This document shows, one piece after another, positions 26,438 to 37,224 of a DNA stretch of 64,000 nt. How positions within the stretch are numbered: position 1 is the stretch's first letter; every line of letters begins with the position of its first letter. The DNA is taken from assembly GCA_015698045.1 (NCBI GenBank), contig BLAL01000040.1, forward strand, positions 1,528,501-1,592,500. Reading direction: 5' to 3'. The stretch comes from Rhizophagus clarus (lineage: Eukaryota; Glomeromycota; Glomeromycetes; Glomerales; Glomeraceae). The notes under the pieces are model-generated. The model was not told the DNA's origin. It saw only the letters and a program-made list of their open reading frames with translations, and did no database searches. The position numbers and the translations under genes were made by a program.

Positions 26438-26917
26438 TAGGGATGATCATGGTTCGAACCGGGCCGGTTCGGTTCATAGGCGATTCGGTTCGGTTCGGTT
26501 CGCGAGTGAACCGGGTGAACCATCGACTCAGTTGATTTTTTTATAGTACTTTGGATTATCTCATTAATGGAAGTCAAATAGTGACTTATTCATCCTTATA
26601 GAACTACTGGATGGCGAAAAATTCATCCAAACGTAAACGTTTTCAATTTACCGAAACTCCGAAACTGGCCGAAACTAGTTGGCCCGCATTATGCTAATTC
26701 CGGCCGACATTACATATTTCAGAATTTTTATTCAATTTACTGATTTCGGCCAAATTTTATAGTTATTTTGACTATCATTAATGAGATAATCTAAAGTACT
26801 ATAAAAAAATCAACCGAGTCGATGGTTCACCCGGTTCACTCGCGAACCGAACCGAACCGAACTGCCTATAAACCGGTTCAGTTCGAGTCATCGGTTTGTG
26901 AACCGTGATCATCCCTA
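26438..26917. mobile_element. Foldback hAT-like MITE with perfect 8-bp target duplication
   Basis: The ends TAGGGATGATCATGGTTC and, inverted, TAGGGATGATCACGGTTC start long imperfect inverted arms rich in GGTTCGGTTC repeats, which continue through GGTTCACCCGG and TTTTTTATAGTACTTTGGAT toward the centre. TCGCACAG flanks it on both sides (26430-26437 and 26918-26925), the 8-bp duplication length of the hAT superfamily. It is 480 bp with no coding region. The arms are clearly more GC-rich than the neighbourhood. Confidence 0.85.
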
Positions 26918-27266
26918 TCGCACAGTCGGCAAGAGTTTTCCTGATGTTTTTCTGCACATTTCAGGTGATCGATTTCCTCACATGACGAAATTCTCTTTAC
27001 AGATACTATTGGGATTTTATTATGAATAAAGCCAGAAAATTTAAGTCATGATTGAATTTTTTTTTTACAAAAATATTACTTATATAATTTAACTATGGGC
27101 TGTGCTGAAAGATTAAACAAAGTATATATAAAGTATTTTTAGTTACGCATTACAGCAACAAATAACTACTGTTTTACATAAGAAATTACAAATAATTCAA
27201 CTACATTTATAACCACAATATTTTCGTTGTAAATGATAGAGATCGCAATATAAAAAAAATAGAATC
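26918..27266. other. Intergenic, no gene seen
   Basis: Short AT-rich stretch between the MITE duplication and the 3' end of the decayed gene that follows. Confidence 0.4.
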
Positions 27267-27757
27267 TCACATCATAAAGATTTTGTCCATATCTTCTTCT
27301 GTTACAAGTGAAATGTCATCATCCGGTAGATGTAACCACTCTCTTAAATTTTCAGAACACTTGTCAGTTGGAATAAAGGAACGAATTTTCTTTTGTAATT
27401 CTTTTTGTTTCACGAACTCACTTCGAATAACTGCAAAAAAATTAAAAATCTTCATGTAACATGTGATTGCGTCGAACGCAAATGGAATCACACAGGAAGC
27501 CAATTCGACAGCCAGATACTTTCTTTTTTCCACTAAAGAAACAGCAAACAACGTAAGTCGGTCTCCTATGACCTGGATACTATAAGTTTTAACATTTTTT
27601 GCGTCCTCAATGTTGCAATCAAGGTTGTTGCCAAGGAGCTGGCACAAACTACAGATAGCCATAATTAATAATTTTTTTACATCACCAACCGTGTGTTTCT
27701 TTGTTGATCTATAGGGAGGCCCAGACACTTCAAGATTCAACAGTTCTCTTGCATCAG

Positions 27758-28549
27758 CCCTACGAAAAAAATGCATCCGGAATTCATGCTGAAATTGTCT
27801 GGAAAAATAAACAGACAATTTCTGGACGTTTGGTAAATCCAGAAAATGTTCCAAAACATGCGCGTTTCTGGATGTTCAGAATATGTCCGGGTTCAAATTT
27901 GTCCGGAATTTTCCAGAATTCTGAACAATCCAATTTTATCCCGGATGATCAGCAGGAGTTTACCACTTTCTACACAATTAACCAAAATTTGAATTAACAT
28001 CATAGATAGCATTTTTGGCTGCTCTTCAATTTTACTTATTACGTCAGGGGGTGGTTATAAATATCAGTTTTGTGCTTTTTGCATTTTTTTAAAATTTAAA
28101 ATTTTATATTCTTAGAAACATTGTCTAGAATTTGTCCGGAATTTTATTATATCCAGAATTTGTTGGTTTTATTTGTCCAGAATTTGTCTGGAATTTAAAA
28201 CGTCCGGAATTTGTTTGGTTTATTTTGTCTAGAATTTGTCTGGAATTTAAAATGTCCGGAATTTGTTTGGTTTATCCTGTCCAGAATATGTCTGGAATAT
28301 TTTATGTCTGGAATTTGTTTGGTTTATTTGTCCAGAATATATCTGGAATATTTTATGTCTGGAATTTGTTGGGTTTATTTGTCTAGAATTTGTCCGGAAA
28401 ATTTCATGTATAAAAAAAACTGGGCATGCAAAAAATTCCGGACAGCAAAATAGATCAATTTCCTGGACATTTTCATGACAATTTTTGAGCACCTGGACAA
28501 TTTCCGGACATTTTCGTAGACATTTTCCGGACATTCTTTTTTCGTAGGG
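27758..28549. mobile_element. 792-bp TIR element with CAG target duplication
   Basis: Both ends are CCCTACGAAAAAA in inverted orientation, followed by CCGGA-rich subterminal sequence. CAG is present on both sides (27755-27757 and 28550-28552). Removing the insert and one CAG restores continuity of the host frame (reading RLSDAREL across the site), which confirms the borders. It has no own transposase; the short open frames inside come from its tandem repeats. A 3-bp duplication would fit CACTA-like or Harbinger-like elements, but the end sequence fits neither well. Confidence 0.75.
28130..28400. repeat. 52-bp tandem repeat inside the TIR element
   Basis: The phrase GGAATTTGTTTGGTTTAT recurs with a period close to 52 bp (about 28151, 28203, 28255, 28307, 28359). 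Each unit is built from a shorter TCCAGAATTTGTCTGG-like motif. Apparent proteins here are repeat translations. Confidence 0.75.
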
Positions 28550-30109
28550 CAGATAGCCTGAGAATAAGTAGATCAGTCTTTCATTCTCCAATATTATTCA
28601 TAAACATAATGTTTGCTTCTTTAATAGATCTAACATCCTTTTCAACCCACATATATTTTACATCAGGAAATGCTTTGCGAAATGCGAGAAGGATTGGTGA
28701 CAGAACTTCAATGATATAAGATCGTTCAAGCATATCGCGATCCAAGACTTTTGGCATCATAAACTTAAACTTTGAGACAAAGTCTAGTAACGCATATCGT
28801 ATGAAGATTATAAACCTATCCTCATCTGTTGTTTGATTATCATCAATCTTTATTTCCGAGATTATTATAGATTCGATTTTAGAATAACTTGATTGAGATA
28901 CGTTATTAAATATGCTATTGAGCTTTTGACTATTGAATTATCTATAACCAATTTGTTTCCCATCCTGAGCATACTTATAACTTTTTCATACATTTGTTCC
29001 CCAATAGTTGTCTTGACAGGATGAATCGTCGAATTAAAAGCACAAATTATATGTGCAGAAGAATATTCATTATATGTAGCCTTCGTAATAATTGGTTTAT
29101 TAGGCGTCCTTATTAAATTTGTGACTGAACGAGTTGGACTTGGACATGGCGTGCTTTCACAAGAACTAGAATCATCACGGACATATTGTGATCTTGTGCT
29201 TTTATTCTTGATAGTTTTAAAAGTAGGTTAGAATTTGATCATTTATACATATAAATATAATCTGAAAAAAAAAAAAAGATTACGATACCTTGGATCTGTC
29301 TAAACTTCCTAAATCTGAATTTGAGCTTGAAGATTCAGCGACCTTCGTCATCGGTGTTGTTAAATACAGTGTGGCAGATTGCTGAGATTCTGTCACCTGT
29401 GAATAACGGATATTACTTTCTCTCCTTATCCTCTTGGGTTCATATTTTGGTTCATCAGACTCGCAATAATTGGGGATATTTCTTCCGTGTCTAGTTTGAC
29501 GTTGCTTTAAATTATGGCAGTATATCAGATAGATTAACCCAAAGTTTGTAAATATAAACAAGACAATATATAAAATTAAAAAAGTCATGCAACTAATCAA
29601 CTTTGAAGAACTGATCATTACCGACTCCTTATAGGTACGATCACTATACTCATCCAACAAGCGCTTTCTGGTGAACGTTTTTTGTACTGAAAGACACTGA
29701 TTTCGGGTCTCTATCGACGCATCCAAAACATGTCGGGTCTAAAATGGAATGAACTTTCAGGTATTATAACCACAAGATTAGGCGTAGAAGTAATATACTA
29801 ACCTGTTCGAGACAAATCCGGTCCTTCAGTTCATCCTTCATTTAAACAATGTTGTTAGAAGGTATAGAAAGTGTAGAAAAAACAAAAGCCACACATTTCG
29901 AAAAAACTTACTTGTTCCTTCTCAAGCAATTCCTTTCTTTTTTCAACCAATTGAATGCTCATATGAATGTTTTGTTGCTTAGCCTGCAGATCCCAAAAAC
30001 TATTTACTTCCTTTGATTTTTTTTCATCCTTACAAAGATTAAATTAAATGATAATTAATAATCGTCTCGCATATAAAGAAAATGGGACAAAATTCTAGAA
30101 ACACGACTG

Positions 30110-30335
30110 ATGGACAAGCACGCAACCTTTCCCCTGTGAGCACGCAACCCACAAGATAGTCCACCGACACTGTACACTAACCAACAAGCACGCAACCTTT
30201 CCCACTGCCAGCACGCGACCAGTAGGGTAGTTGGTGAGTACAGATACTAACATACTATTTACAATACTGTTTACCAACAAGCACGCAACCTTTCCCACTG
30301 CCAGCACGCAACCAGCAGGGTAGTCGGTGACAGTA
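30110..30335. repeat. Minisatellite in an intron of the decayed gene
   Basis: Three diverged units each contain ACAAGCACGCAACCTTTCCC, then AGCACGCRACC and a GTAGTcgGTGA-like end; the last two units are the closest. It is much more GC-rich than its surroundings and lies between the LRNFQ exon and the coiled-coil exon. Confidence 0.7.
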
Positions 30336-30655
30336 TAACCTAAATAAAATATATTTACCTGGAAATTCCTTAACATCTGTTGCACTTCTTCACTAATTTC
30401 CAGCGCTTCAGCATGATATTTATGGTGTTTAGTTCACCTTTGTATCGACTGTGCTCTGTTTCCTCTCGTTCCAAATCACCTTCTTGTAAACAGAAAACCA
30501 AGAAATTCTTAAGTGAGGGTTTCACCGATTGCTCCCAAAAAGCTATATATTTTCACATTGACAGGTTAAGCTATAAAGACTCAAAAAATATCATTCCTGC
30601 ATTTTGCCTTACCACGGTATCTAAGAGCATCGAAACATTCGGGAAGTAATTGCAT

Positions 30656-31267
30656 TTTTACTTTTTACGTATGTTTGGCGAAAATAATACGTGATAAAAA
30701 TAACAGAGGTGAATTAAATAGTATCACGATACCAATTCTCAAGTTTCACAAAAAAGTTTCAAAAGAAATGATCATCTTTCGTGACTCCAAGCCTCTCAAC
30801 CTTGCTCACGTGAATCTTGAGACTTTTAATTTACAAGGGACCTAAATTTTATTATGTATTTCAGTCTTTAAAAGTTATAAAACCAATATACTAACTGTAT
30901 GTAACATAAGGGTATTTCTCAAGTTACTCCTAGTAAAACTTGGTGGAATAAAGAGATCATAGAGATCAGTTTGCTTATTATGTTAGAGTAGCATCTAATG
31001 TCAAAATGGATGCGTCTCAATATAACATAACGCGTTAGTACTATTGTAGCTATTGTATACGCTATATAAATAGTTTGTGTAACTGATGATTATTTAAGAA
31101 ATTCTGTTATGCTAAATTATAATCATATGTTATATATTTTATACTGAACTTTTGAGATCATGACCCATGAACGCCTACATTAAAACCTATCATTACTAAC
31201 AAAACCCCACATTAAGCAAAGTTTAAATTAGGAAATAACAAGTCCTGTAAGGGAATAGGCTCCTGCG
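30656..31267. other. Intergenic, no gene seen
   Basis: It lies between the decayed multi-exon gene and the 3' end of Fanzor relic 1. In Fanzor/TnpB loci the guide RNA is usually encoded next to or overlapping the 3' end of the nuclease gene, so 31100-31267 is where one would look, but I see no clear structure. Confidence 0.4.
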
Positions 31268-33198
31268 TCAGCCTAAGCTGACTCTTTCCTTTTTTGTGAG
31301 ATATCGTAAGAGAATATTACGAGCACCATTTATATCCCTATCAAGTTTTGTTTTGCATTGGGGACAGCAAAATTCTTTAGATCCACCTAGTTTTTTATGA
31401 ATATATCCACAGAATCTGCAAGTTTTGCTTGTATATTCTTCTGTACAAATTACAACTTGACACCATAGATATTCACGTGCTTTATGGATCAAATGCTGTC
31501 AAAAGCAAAAATGTGACCATGTACACATGGCTCGAGCAGTCTTGGATCCAATTCATCATTGCCCACGTCAGATCATTTCTTGAGTGCGGAATTCAGGTAG
31601 TAATATAATATAGTAATTCTCACAAAGCCATTTAACCAGCTTATAATGACAATCATTCACAAGACAACGAATTTTCTTGTAAATTTGTAACATAACATGA
31701 CGCAATCTGCAATTAAAAGTAATAAATACATAAAATTATCAAATAAATAATTAATTAATAAATAAATTTTACCTGTAACGTTTTTGCTTATTTCTTTTTC
31801 CATGAATTTGATCACGCTTGCTCTGGAGTTTATCATATGCATGACATAACCTGTAAATTCGGCCAATGTCATTTTTACCCCATTCAACAGCCATTCCACT
31901 TGGATCATAACCCGTCATGAATGTACGCACACCTGGATCTAGAGAAATCACTTCTGATCCTTCCTATTAAATTATTAAATACATAATTAATTAAAGTTTT
32001 AAATTAATAAATAATATAAATAATATAATAAAAAAAACAGATAAGAACCTTTTGAAACATAGGGCCTTGGTTTTCAGCCCGTATTTCAAGTGGTCTAGGT
32101 ATGCAAAGGTAAAATTCACCAAGTTGATTCACAACAAGGCGGCTATCATACTCAAGCTTATTTGGAAGAGGTTCTGCTGACTTCATTTTAGGAAGAAACG
32201 AATATTCACCACGAGACTTGCCCCAATGTTTAGAATGTATTACAATTGATTGGTGAGAATCTTTTTTGGAACAGAACTTCATCTTAAATTTTTTACGATT
32301 GGTGGCAAAATTAGTAGAATATCCTTTAAGCAGGTCATTCATAGCCTCATCTCGTATATCATAAGGTGTTTCCAAGACCCACTTAAGTTCTGCATTATTC
32401 CTAAAATTTACAGCATTGAGACATCGTGCCCACAAATCCTTCTTGTTCCGGTTGACACCTTCTTTTTCGACTACGGAAAGACATTGATTGTATGTCCAGC
32501 GTGCTGTCCCTATCCATCGTCTGAGTTTTAGCCGCTCTTCTTGTGTAGGAAAGAGTCAGATACGCTGTGCTTTGCCCGCTAGAATTTTGGAACTTTTGGA
32601 CTTAGGCAACTTGTCTTCTTCCGCAGTTGGTGGCTAAATGTATTCCATTATGTCTTGCCACAAAAACTGTGACAGTGAGTTCGATGGCTTCACTACTTTT
32701 GGAGCAGACATTCGTACTGAATACCATGAGTTGAGCCCCATTTTTTTCAAAGATTCATCCCATAAGCTCAAATCTGAAATGACACAATCAGTCCTAATAA
32801 AAAAGTTAATGAAATGGTAAAGACAATAGAAATTAAAATGAATAAAAAGAATTAAACTCAAACCTTTCAGGCAGCCACCATTTCTTCGATTCTTCTCTTG
32901 TGTATTCGTTCCAGAAAGGCAACAGAACCTTTGCATTTCCAGTTAAGCCCTGAGCCAATTTTACATTCTGGGTAATGCTGTCAGAGATTTGCAATCTGTC
33001 GTTTGATTCTGGAGTAGCAGACCTTGGCCTTTTGCGCGGGTTGTGTCTGGTTGTCTCCAAAGGTTCCTCATATAGAGTCTGTAATTGAATAGAGTCATTT
33101 TCCACCAGGCATCCTGACAATAGCAATTCTTCTGGAATTGGCCCATCATTGCAATGTTTCGACTGAGACTTCATACGTCTCTTGGAGTCTATTTGCAC
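31268..33198 (-). pseudogene. Fanzor (eukaryotic TnpB-like) RNA-guided nuclease, pseudogene 1
   Basis: Four exons, 33198-32864, 32793-32049, 31963-31773 and 31706-31268, join in a consistent frame. Landmarks in order: IGTARWTYNQC (TnpB-type helix-turn-helix region), SLDPGVRTFMTGYDPSG (RuvC-I, catalytic Asp), LLPEFRTQEM (RuvC-II, Glu), then TSKTCRFCG ... CPQCKTKLDRDINGARN (zinc ribbon with RuvC-III Asp). The spacing [TS][TS]xxC4-zinc-finger...RD is the Fanzor signature. In-frame stops: TAG at 32634-32636; TGA at 32556-32558, 31568-31570, 31556-31558, 31553-31555 and 31499-31501. The introns and N-terminal Ser/Arg-rich extension are eukaryotic. Fanzors are OMEGA-type guided DNA nucleases carried by transposons; this copy cannot make a full protein. 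Confidence 0.8.
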
Positions 33199-33989
33199 TT
33201 TAGTAAGTATTCTTGTTCTGAGCCAGATTATAAAAAAGGTGGTTCTGTCAAAAAAGTAGGTTACTGAGCTGTTCTTATTTAAAATTTTAAAATTACTTTT
33301 CGTGGTTGCTTAAATAGTAATTGCAGCCGTGAGAATTACGAGTTACTGTAAATACGACGCGTCTTGAAATCTGCGGTGACGCGTCTTGGTTAAGTATTCA
33401 AAATTGGTGTAATGAAGAATACCACGAGTTTAGTGGACAGGTGACATTTAAAACTGCGTCGTATTTTTTAAATTTATTTGAATCAAGTAAGGGTGATATT
33501 TTTAAAGTCGAGGTGATGCCACAAGGATCTTGATTGCTTTATTGCAGCAGGGGTATCTGTGCCGCTAAATTTTGATATGTACAATAGTACATGAAAATTA
33601 AAAACTCAAAATTTCCTGCTTATCACACAATATTTGTAACTTCTTTCATATCATGATAAGAAAAATAGCATATATTATTCCTAATTATACTATGGATTTT
33701 TATCAAACTTTTTTAAAAATGTGTTTGTTAAAAGACATTTCAGATTAAAAAACCCTTTTCCTTTAGCATTTTTAATTTTATTGATTTTAAACAGCTTCAT
33801 GTATGATGAACTGGAATTAAATTGAATTTTTAAATTAAAATAATATTCTTATTCTCATCACAAATCTAAAAAGTAGTAATTTTGCATTAAGCTATGAGAT
33901 AAATTTCTCAATGATTATTCAGCAATTCAATCTTTAAATTAGTGCCATAGAATACTGACCAAACAACCCCATGTAAAACACCTTCCAGG
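33199..33989. other. Spacer between the two Fanzor relics
   Basis: The first 200 bp match the 5' flank of relic 2 (AAGTATTCTTGTT and the following GTTG/AGGT stretch), so flanks were duplicated with the gene. The rest is AT-rich without a gene. Confidence 0.5.
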
Positions 33990-34886
33990 CAAGTCATTTA
34001 TTGCTTCATCACGAATGTCATAGGATGTTTCAAGGACTCATTTGGTATCATTGAAATTTTTTGCGTTGAGACATAGTACGCGTAAATCCTTCTTTTTTCA
34101 TCTGATACCTTCTTTTTCGACTGCAGTAAGACACCGATTGCATGTCCATCATGCTGTTCCCATCCATCTTCTGAGTTTCAGATGCCCCTGCTGGTTGGGA
34201 TAAATATGAATCCGTTGTACCTTGCCTGCTGGAGGTTTCTTCACTTCCTTCTTGGATGTCTTTAATCTCTTGGGCAACATCTCTTCTCTTTCTGCGATTT
34301 GCAGCTGAACGTAATCCATTATGCCACGTTACAAACCCTGTGACGATTGCAAGCAAATCTTCTGCAAGTTCTCCAGCTTCATTACTTTCGGCACTGACAT
34401 CTGTACTGAGTACTACGAACTGAGTCCCATTCTTCTCAAAGATCCATTCTACAAGCTCAGATCCAAAATGGCACAATCGGTCCTAATAAAAAAGTCAGCA
34501 AAATAATAAATCAAAGCAAATAAATAATTAAAATCAAACCTTTCGGGTAATCACCACTTCTTCGATTCCTCCAGCGTGTATTCATTCTAGAAGGGCAACA
34601 AAACCCTTACGTTTCCAGTTGAGCCCTGAGCCAATGTCGCTGACGATTTCATGTTTTGGGTAGTGCTGTTAGAGATTTGCAATCTGTCATTCGAGGTCAC
34701 CTCGTTGATGCTCTGAACTGACTCTGGCATAGCAGATCTTGACCTTTTGCACGGGTTGTGTCTGGTTGTCTCCAAAGATTCCTCGTATGTCTGTGGTTGA
34801 ATAGAGTCATTTTCCACCAGGTGTCCTCACAATAGCAATTCTTCCGGAGTTGGCCCATCATCGCAATGTTTCGACTGAGACGTCAT
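33990..34886 (-). pseudogene. Truncated Fanzor relic 2
   Basis: It starts like relic 1 (MTSQSKHCDDGPTPEELLL against MKSQSKHCNDGPIPEELLL), shares VENDSIQPQT and LETTRHNPCKR, then an intron near 34490-34550. It continues through RWMGTA, NRCLTAVEKEG and SYDIRDEAINDL. Several stops and frame changes are present (for example TGA in place of Ser near the start). Similarity ends around 33990, before the RuvC motifs, so all catalytic parts are missing. The direct arrangement suggests tandem duplication followed by truncation. Confidence 0.7.
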
Positions 34887-35386
34887 ACGTCTCTTTAATT
34901 TTATTCGCACTTTGGTAAGTATTCTTGTTTTTATCCAGGGTTGTTAAAAATGTGGTCTTTGTTCAGAAATGTGAGTTTGTTGGCAGAACTGTGTTGTTTA
35001 AAACTATTTTTTTCTTGTATTTGATTTTAAAATATGAGGATCTTTACAAAACCGTGTTAATAATTAGTAAGCACAGTAATACGAAAAATGTGATTTATTC
35101 CAGAATGTTCGAAATCTGTTTAACGGTCTCTGATGCAAAAATTACCTTTTTGACCCTCCTCATGTTACTTTCTTGACCTGATCAAAAATATGCAGTTTAC
35201 GTATAACAAAAAATATATTTTTCTTGACCCGAAATAAGATAATTAATTATGTGATAATTGGTGATGTAATATGTGCTACATGAAATAAACATGAAGTGAC
35301 TTTTTTTTTGTACACCTTTTCTCATTTGCAGTTTACTTTGTTCATTTTATATAAATATTTTGTCTACTTTTTACTACTTTGTATTA
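34887..35386. other. Flank of Fanzor relic 2, no gene seen
   Basis: Includes the duplicated 5' flank, then AT-rich sequence. Confidence 0.4.
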
Positions 35387-35876
35387 CGATGAATAATAGT
35401 AACTTTGAAAATTTTATTCAATATAACAATACTGAAAATTCTGTAAATGTTGCATTTGGTCGACCTGCAGAATATTATCTTAAAAATCATCCTTTACTTA
35501 AAAATGTTTGTTTAAAAAGTCAAAGTCAAAAAAAAAACCCCTGAATTAATCAAAAAAGGAGTTATTTCAATTGAGCGTGTTGAAGGAGCTGTTGACTTTA
35601 TAAAATAGACAACAAAAACTGGCCAAACTAAGTCAACAAACCAGATTGATGATATAATTAAATTAACAGAAATGGGAGAAGCATTAGTCAAACAAATTAA
35701 AGAAGGAATAGAAAAAGATAAATTATGTTGGCAGTGGATGATGTATTGTGCGAGTGATGGTAATTCCTGTCAATGTGAATGTAGTGGGATTGGCAAGTGT
35801 ATAGAAGGTTGTCCAAATGAAATATTACCAAATAATTTAAAAAATTATAATGATATGCATCTCTATATTTATCTAA
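35387..35876 (+). pseudogene. Gene fragment of unknown family with Cys-rich segment
   Basis: It opens with MNNSNFENFIQYNN and AFGRPAEYYLKNHPLLKNVC, shifts frame at the A run near 35529, and continues TPELIKKGVISIERVEG. It passes a TAG near 35606 and then reads open through EALVKQIKEGIEKDK, NSCQCECSGIGKCIEGCP. The Cys spacing suggests a small metal-binding or disulphide motif. Similarity to protein ends where the minus-strand fragment begins. The family is unrecognised. Confidence 0.5.
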
Positions 35877-36217
35877 AAAAGGGAGCTCAGAGTTCATTGG
35901 ATCTGGCTTTTGCCTCGCATCAGTATCCAGAACAGGATGAAGAAGCAAATCCTCATCAATGCACTCATGGGTATCAGATAATCCATAAACTTCAGATGGA
36001 TGATCAACTACCGTAAAACCCTTTTCTGCTATCTGAATAATATATTTTGAATAAATCTCTTCAGGATGATAGGCTCCTAAAAGGGAGATATTATTTTTAT
36101 TATTAGATAAATATTGAAAGTATATATGATTATTGTAACCAGGCTCAAAATCGAGGTCCACTAAACCAGAGAAGAGCCTAGTTGCATAATTTATTGTTTT
36201 AGGGTTAGGCCTGGTAT
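35877..36217 (-). pseudogene. Fragment resembling an archaeo-eukaryotic primase domain
   Basis: The minus-strand frame reads RPNPKTINYATRLFSG, DFEPGYNNHIYFQYL, YSKYIIQIAEKGFTVVDHP and HPVLDTDARQKPDP. The LDTDA segment looks like the hhDhD metal-binding motif of AEP/PrimPol-type primases. The fragment stops shortly after it, so the later sxH and helicase parts are absent. Such primases occur in large DNA viruses and in multicopy eukaryotic elements. Which source applies here cannot be decided from 340 bp. Confidence 0.4.
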
Positions 36218-36579
36218 TTTTTTTGCGCAAGTAGCATGATAGTATATGCAAGAAACTAGTATAAAATTACATAGAAACTTGTAAATCTTCAAAATAAAAA
36301 TATATGTGATTGAATCTAACAATAATGCAGTAGTACTGATGTGGTAGCACCCAAAAGTAATACCCAAAAACATTCGATGCAGTAATATCTTAAAGTATCT
36401 CTTTGTAACAACTATATGAGAAAGGGTTCTAGGAAGGCAGAAGCGAAAACAAGAGTATAGATTTGGTAGTATCCAAAGGTAGAATTATATAGAAATGAAA
36501 TAAGAAATTATGCTTTTGGTTACTACCGCTAATAGGCAAGAAAGAGATCGGAAAGGCAGAAAGGTTCAGGAGAATACGC

Positions 36580-36860
36580 GGGATTGCAAGAATGGCACAC
36601 TTCGGCACTTTGTGCCTCACTGGCAATCAAAAAGTAAGTGAATGGATTGCGAAACATCTTTAGCAAATAGATGGATTGCAAAACTGGCATCACTTTGGCA
36701 ATCAAATAAACTGGACATGGCGGGAATGCAGGTTTGGTACTTTGTGCCTCATCTCAGCAATCAAATGAGCCAGACATGATGGATTGCAAGTTCGGCATTT
36801 CGTGCCTCACCTCGGCAACCAAATAAATGTGGGAATGCAAATTTGGCACTTTGTACTAGC
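36580..36860. repeat. Degenerate tandem repeat, TTGGCACTTTGTGCCTC type
   Basis: Four to five diverged units of roughly 50-70 bp share GGATTGCAAG, a TTCGGCACTTTGTGCCTCA core (itself a small palindrome around GGCACxxxGTGCC) and GGCAATCAAATAA. A second looser array follows (about 36960-37140) built on CTACAGAGCAATAAAA. Confidence 0.6.
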
Positions 36861-37192
36861 CATAATAACATATCACCTGATATATTTTTTTTGCCAATAA
36901 AAAGGCATAGAACACCGTCAACAAACACTTAATTATTTGACTATAGTAAGATCACAGAACTCTGTAAACAGAAAGATAATAATTTAGCCGTAAAAAGGCT
37001 ACAGAGCAATGAAACAAAAAGGTAATAAAAAGAGGATAGAGCAATAAAATCAAGCAAATATCTACAAAACAATAAAAAGGCTACAGAGCAATAAAAACAA
37101 GTGGATATCAACAAAGCAATAAAACGGCCACAGAACAGTAAAAATAGTAACTAGGTAACATTATACTTATAACTAGATAACATTATAGAGCA

Positions 37193-37224
37193 ACTGGATA
37201 ACATATAAGAGTGTTATCCAGTTA
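37193..37224. repeat. Perfect 12-bp inverted repeat (hairpin)
   Basis: AACTGGATAACA, an 8-nt spacer, and TGTTATCCAGTT form a perfect stem. Related AACTAGATAACATTAT words just upstream suggest it arose from the local repeat. Confidence 0.75.

Larger units (their letters stand above)
27267..30655 (-). pseudogene. Decayed multi-exon gene, unknown family, split by an element
   Basis: Starting from an ATG at 30655 (MQLLPECFDALRYRG), exon-like pieces follow on the minus strand. There is a segment ending EEVQQMLRNFQ at about 30362, and a coiled-coil exon (KQQNIHMSIQLVEKRKELLEKEQ-like) at about 30030-29912. Further pieces are a short exon near 29837-29803, exons at about 29739-29618 and 29512-29289 (Ser-rich), and a long exon from about 29195 down. 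Damage: a frame change near 30435, a frame change and stop near 28870, a TGA near 28588, and the 792-bp TIR element between 27757 and 28550. The C-terminal part (DARELLNLEVSGPP to LREWLHLPDDD) is open to 27267. I do not recognise the domain; it looks like one of the large AM-fungal multicopy families. Confidence 0.55.

Noticed and set aside
26451-26470. GGTTCGAACC as a possible tRNA B box
   Set aside because: It lies in the inverted arm of the MITE, has no A box or cloverleaf around it, and recurs as GGTTCGG repeats.
26349-26546. Plus-strand open frame at the left arm of the foldback MITE
   Set aside because: It reads through the GGTTCGG repeats of the arm; no domain and no conservation expected.
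28132-28591. Overlapping open frames on both strands rich in Phe, Gly, Leu, Cys and Pro
   Set aside because: They are translations of the 52-bp tandem repeat inside the TIR element, in several frames at once.
30095-30385. 96-codon minus-strand frame with repeated YPAGCVLAVGKVACLLV-like units
   Set aside because: It is the translated intronic minisatellite; coding exons of the host gene lie on either side in other frames.
31268-33198. Bacterial IS605-type TnpB contamination
   Set aside because: Three GT-AG introns, an N-terminal extension, AT-rich flanks and a Fanzor-type zinc-finger spacing argue for a eukaryotic gene.
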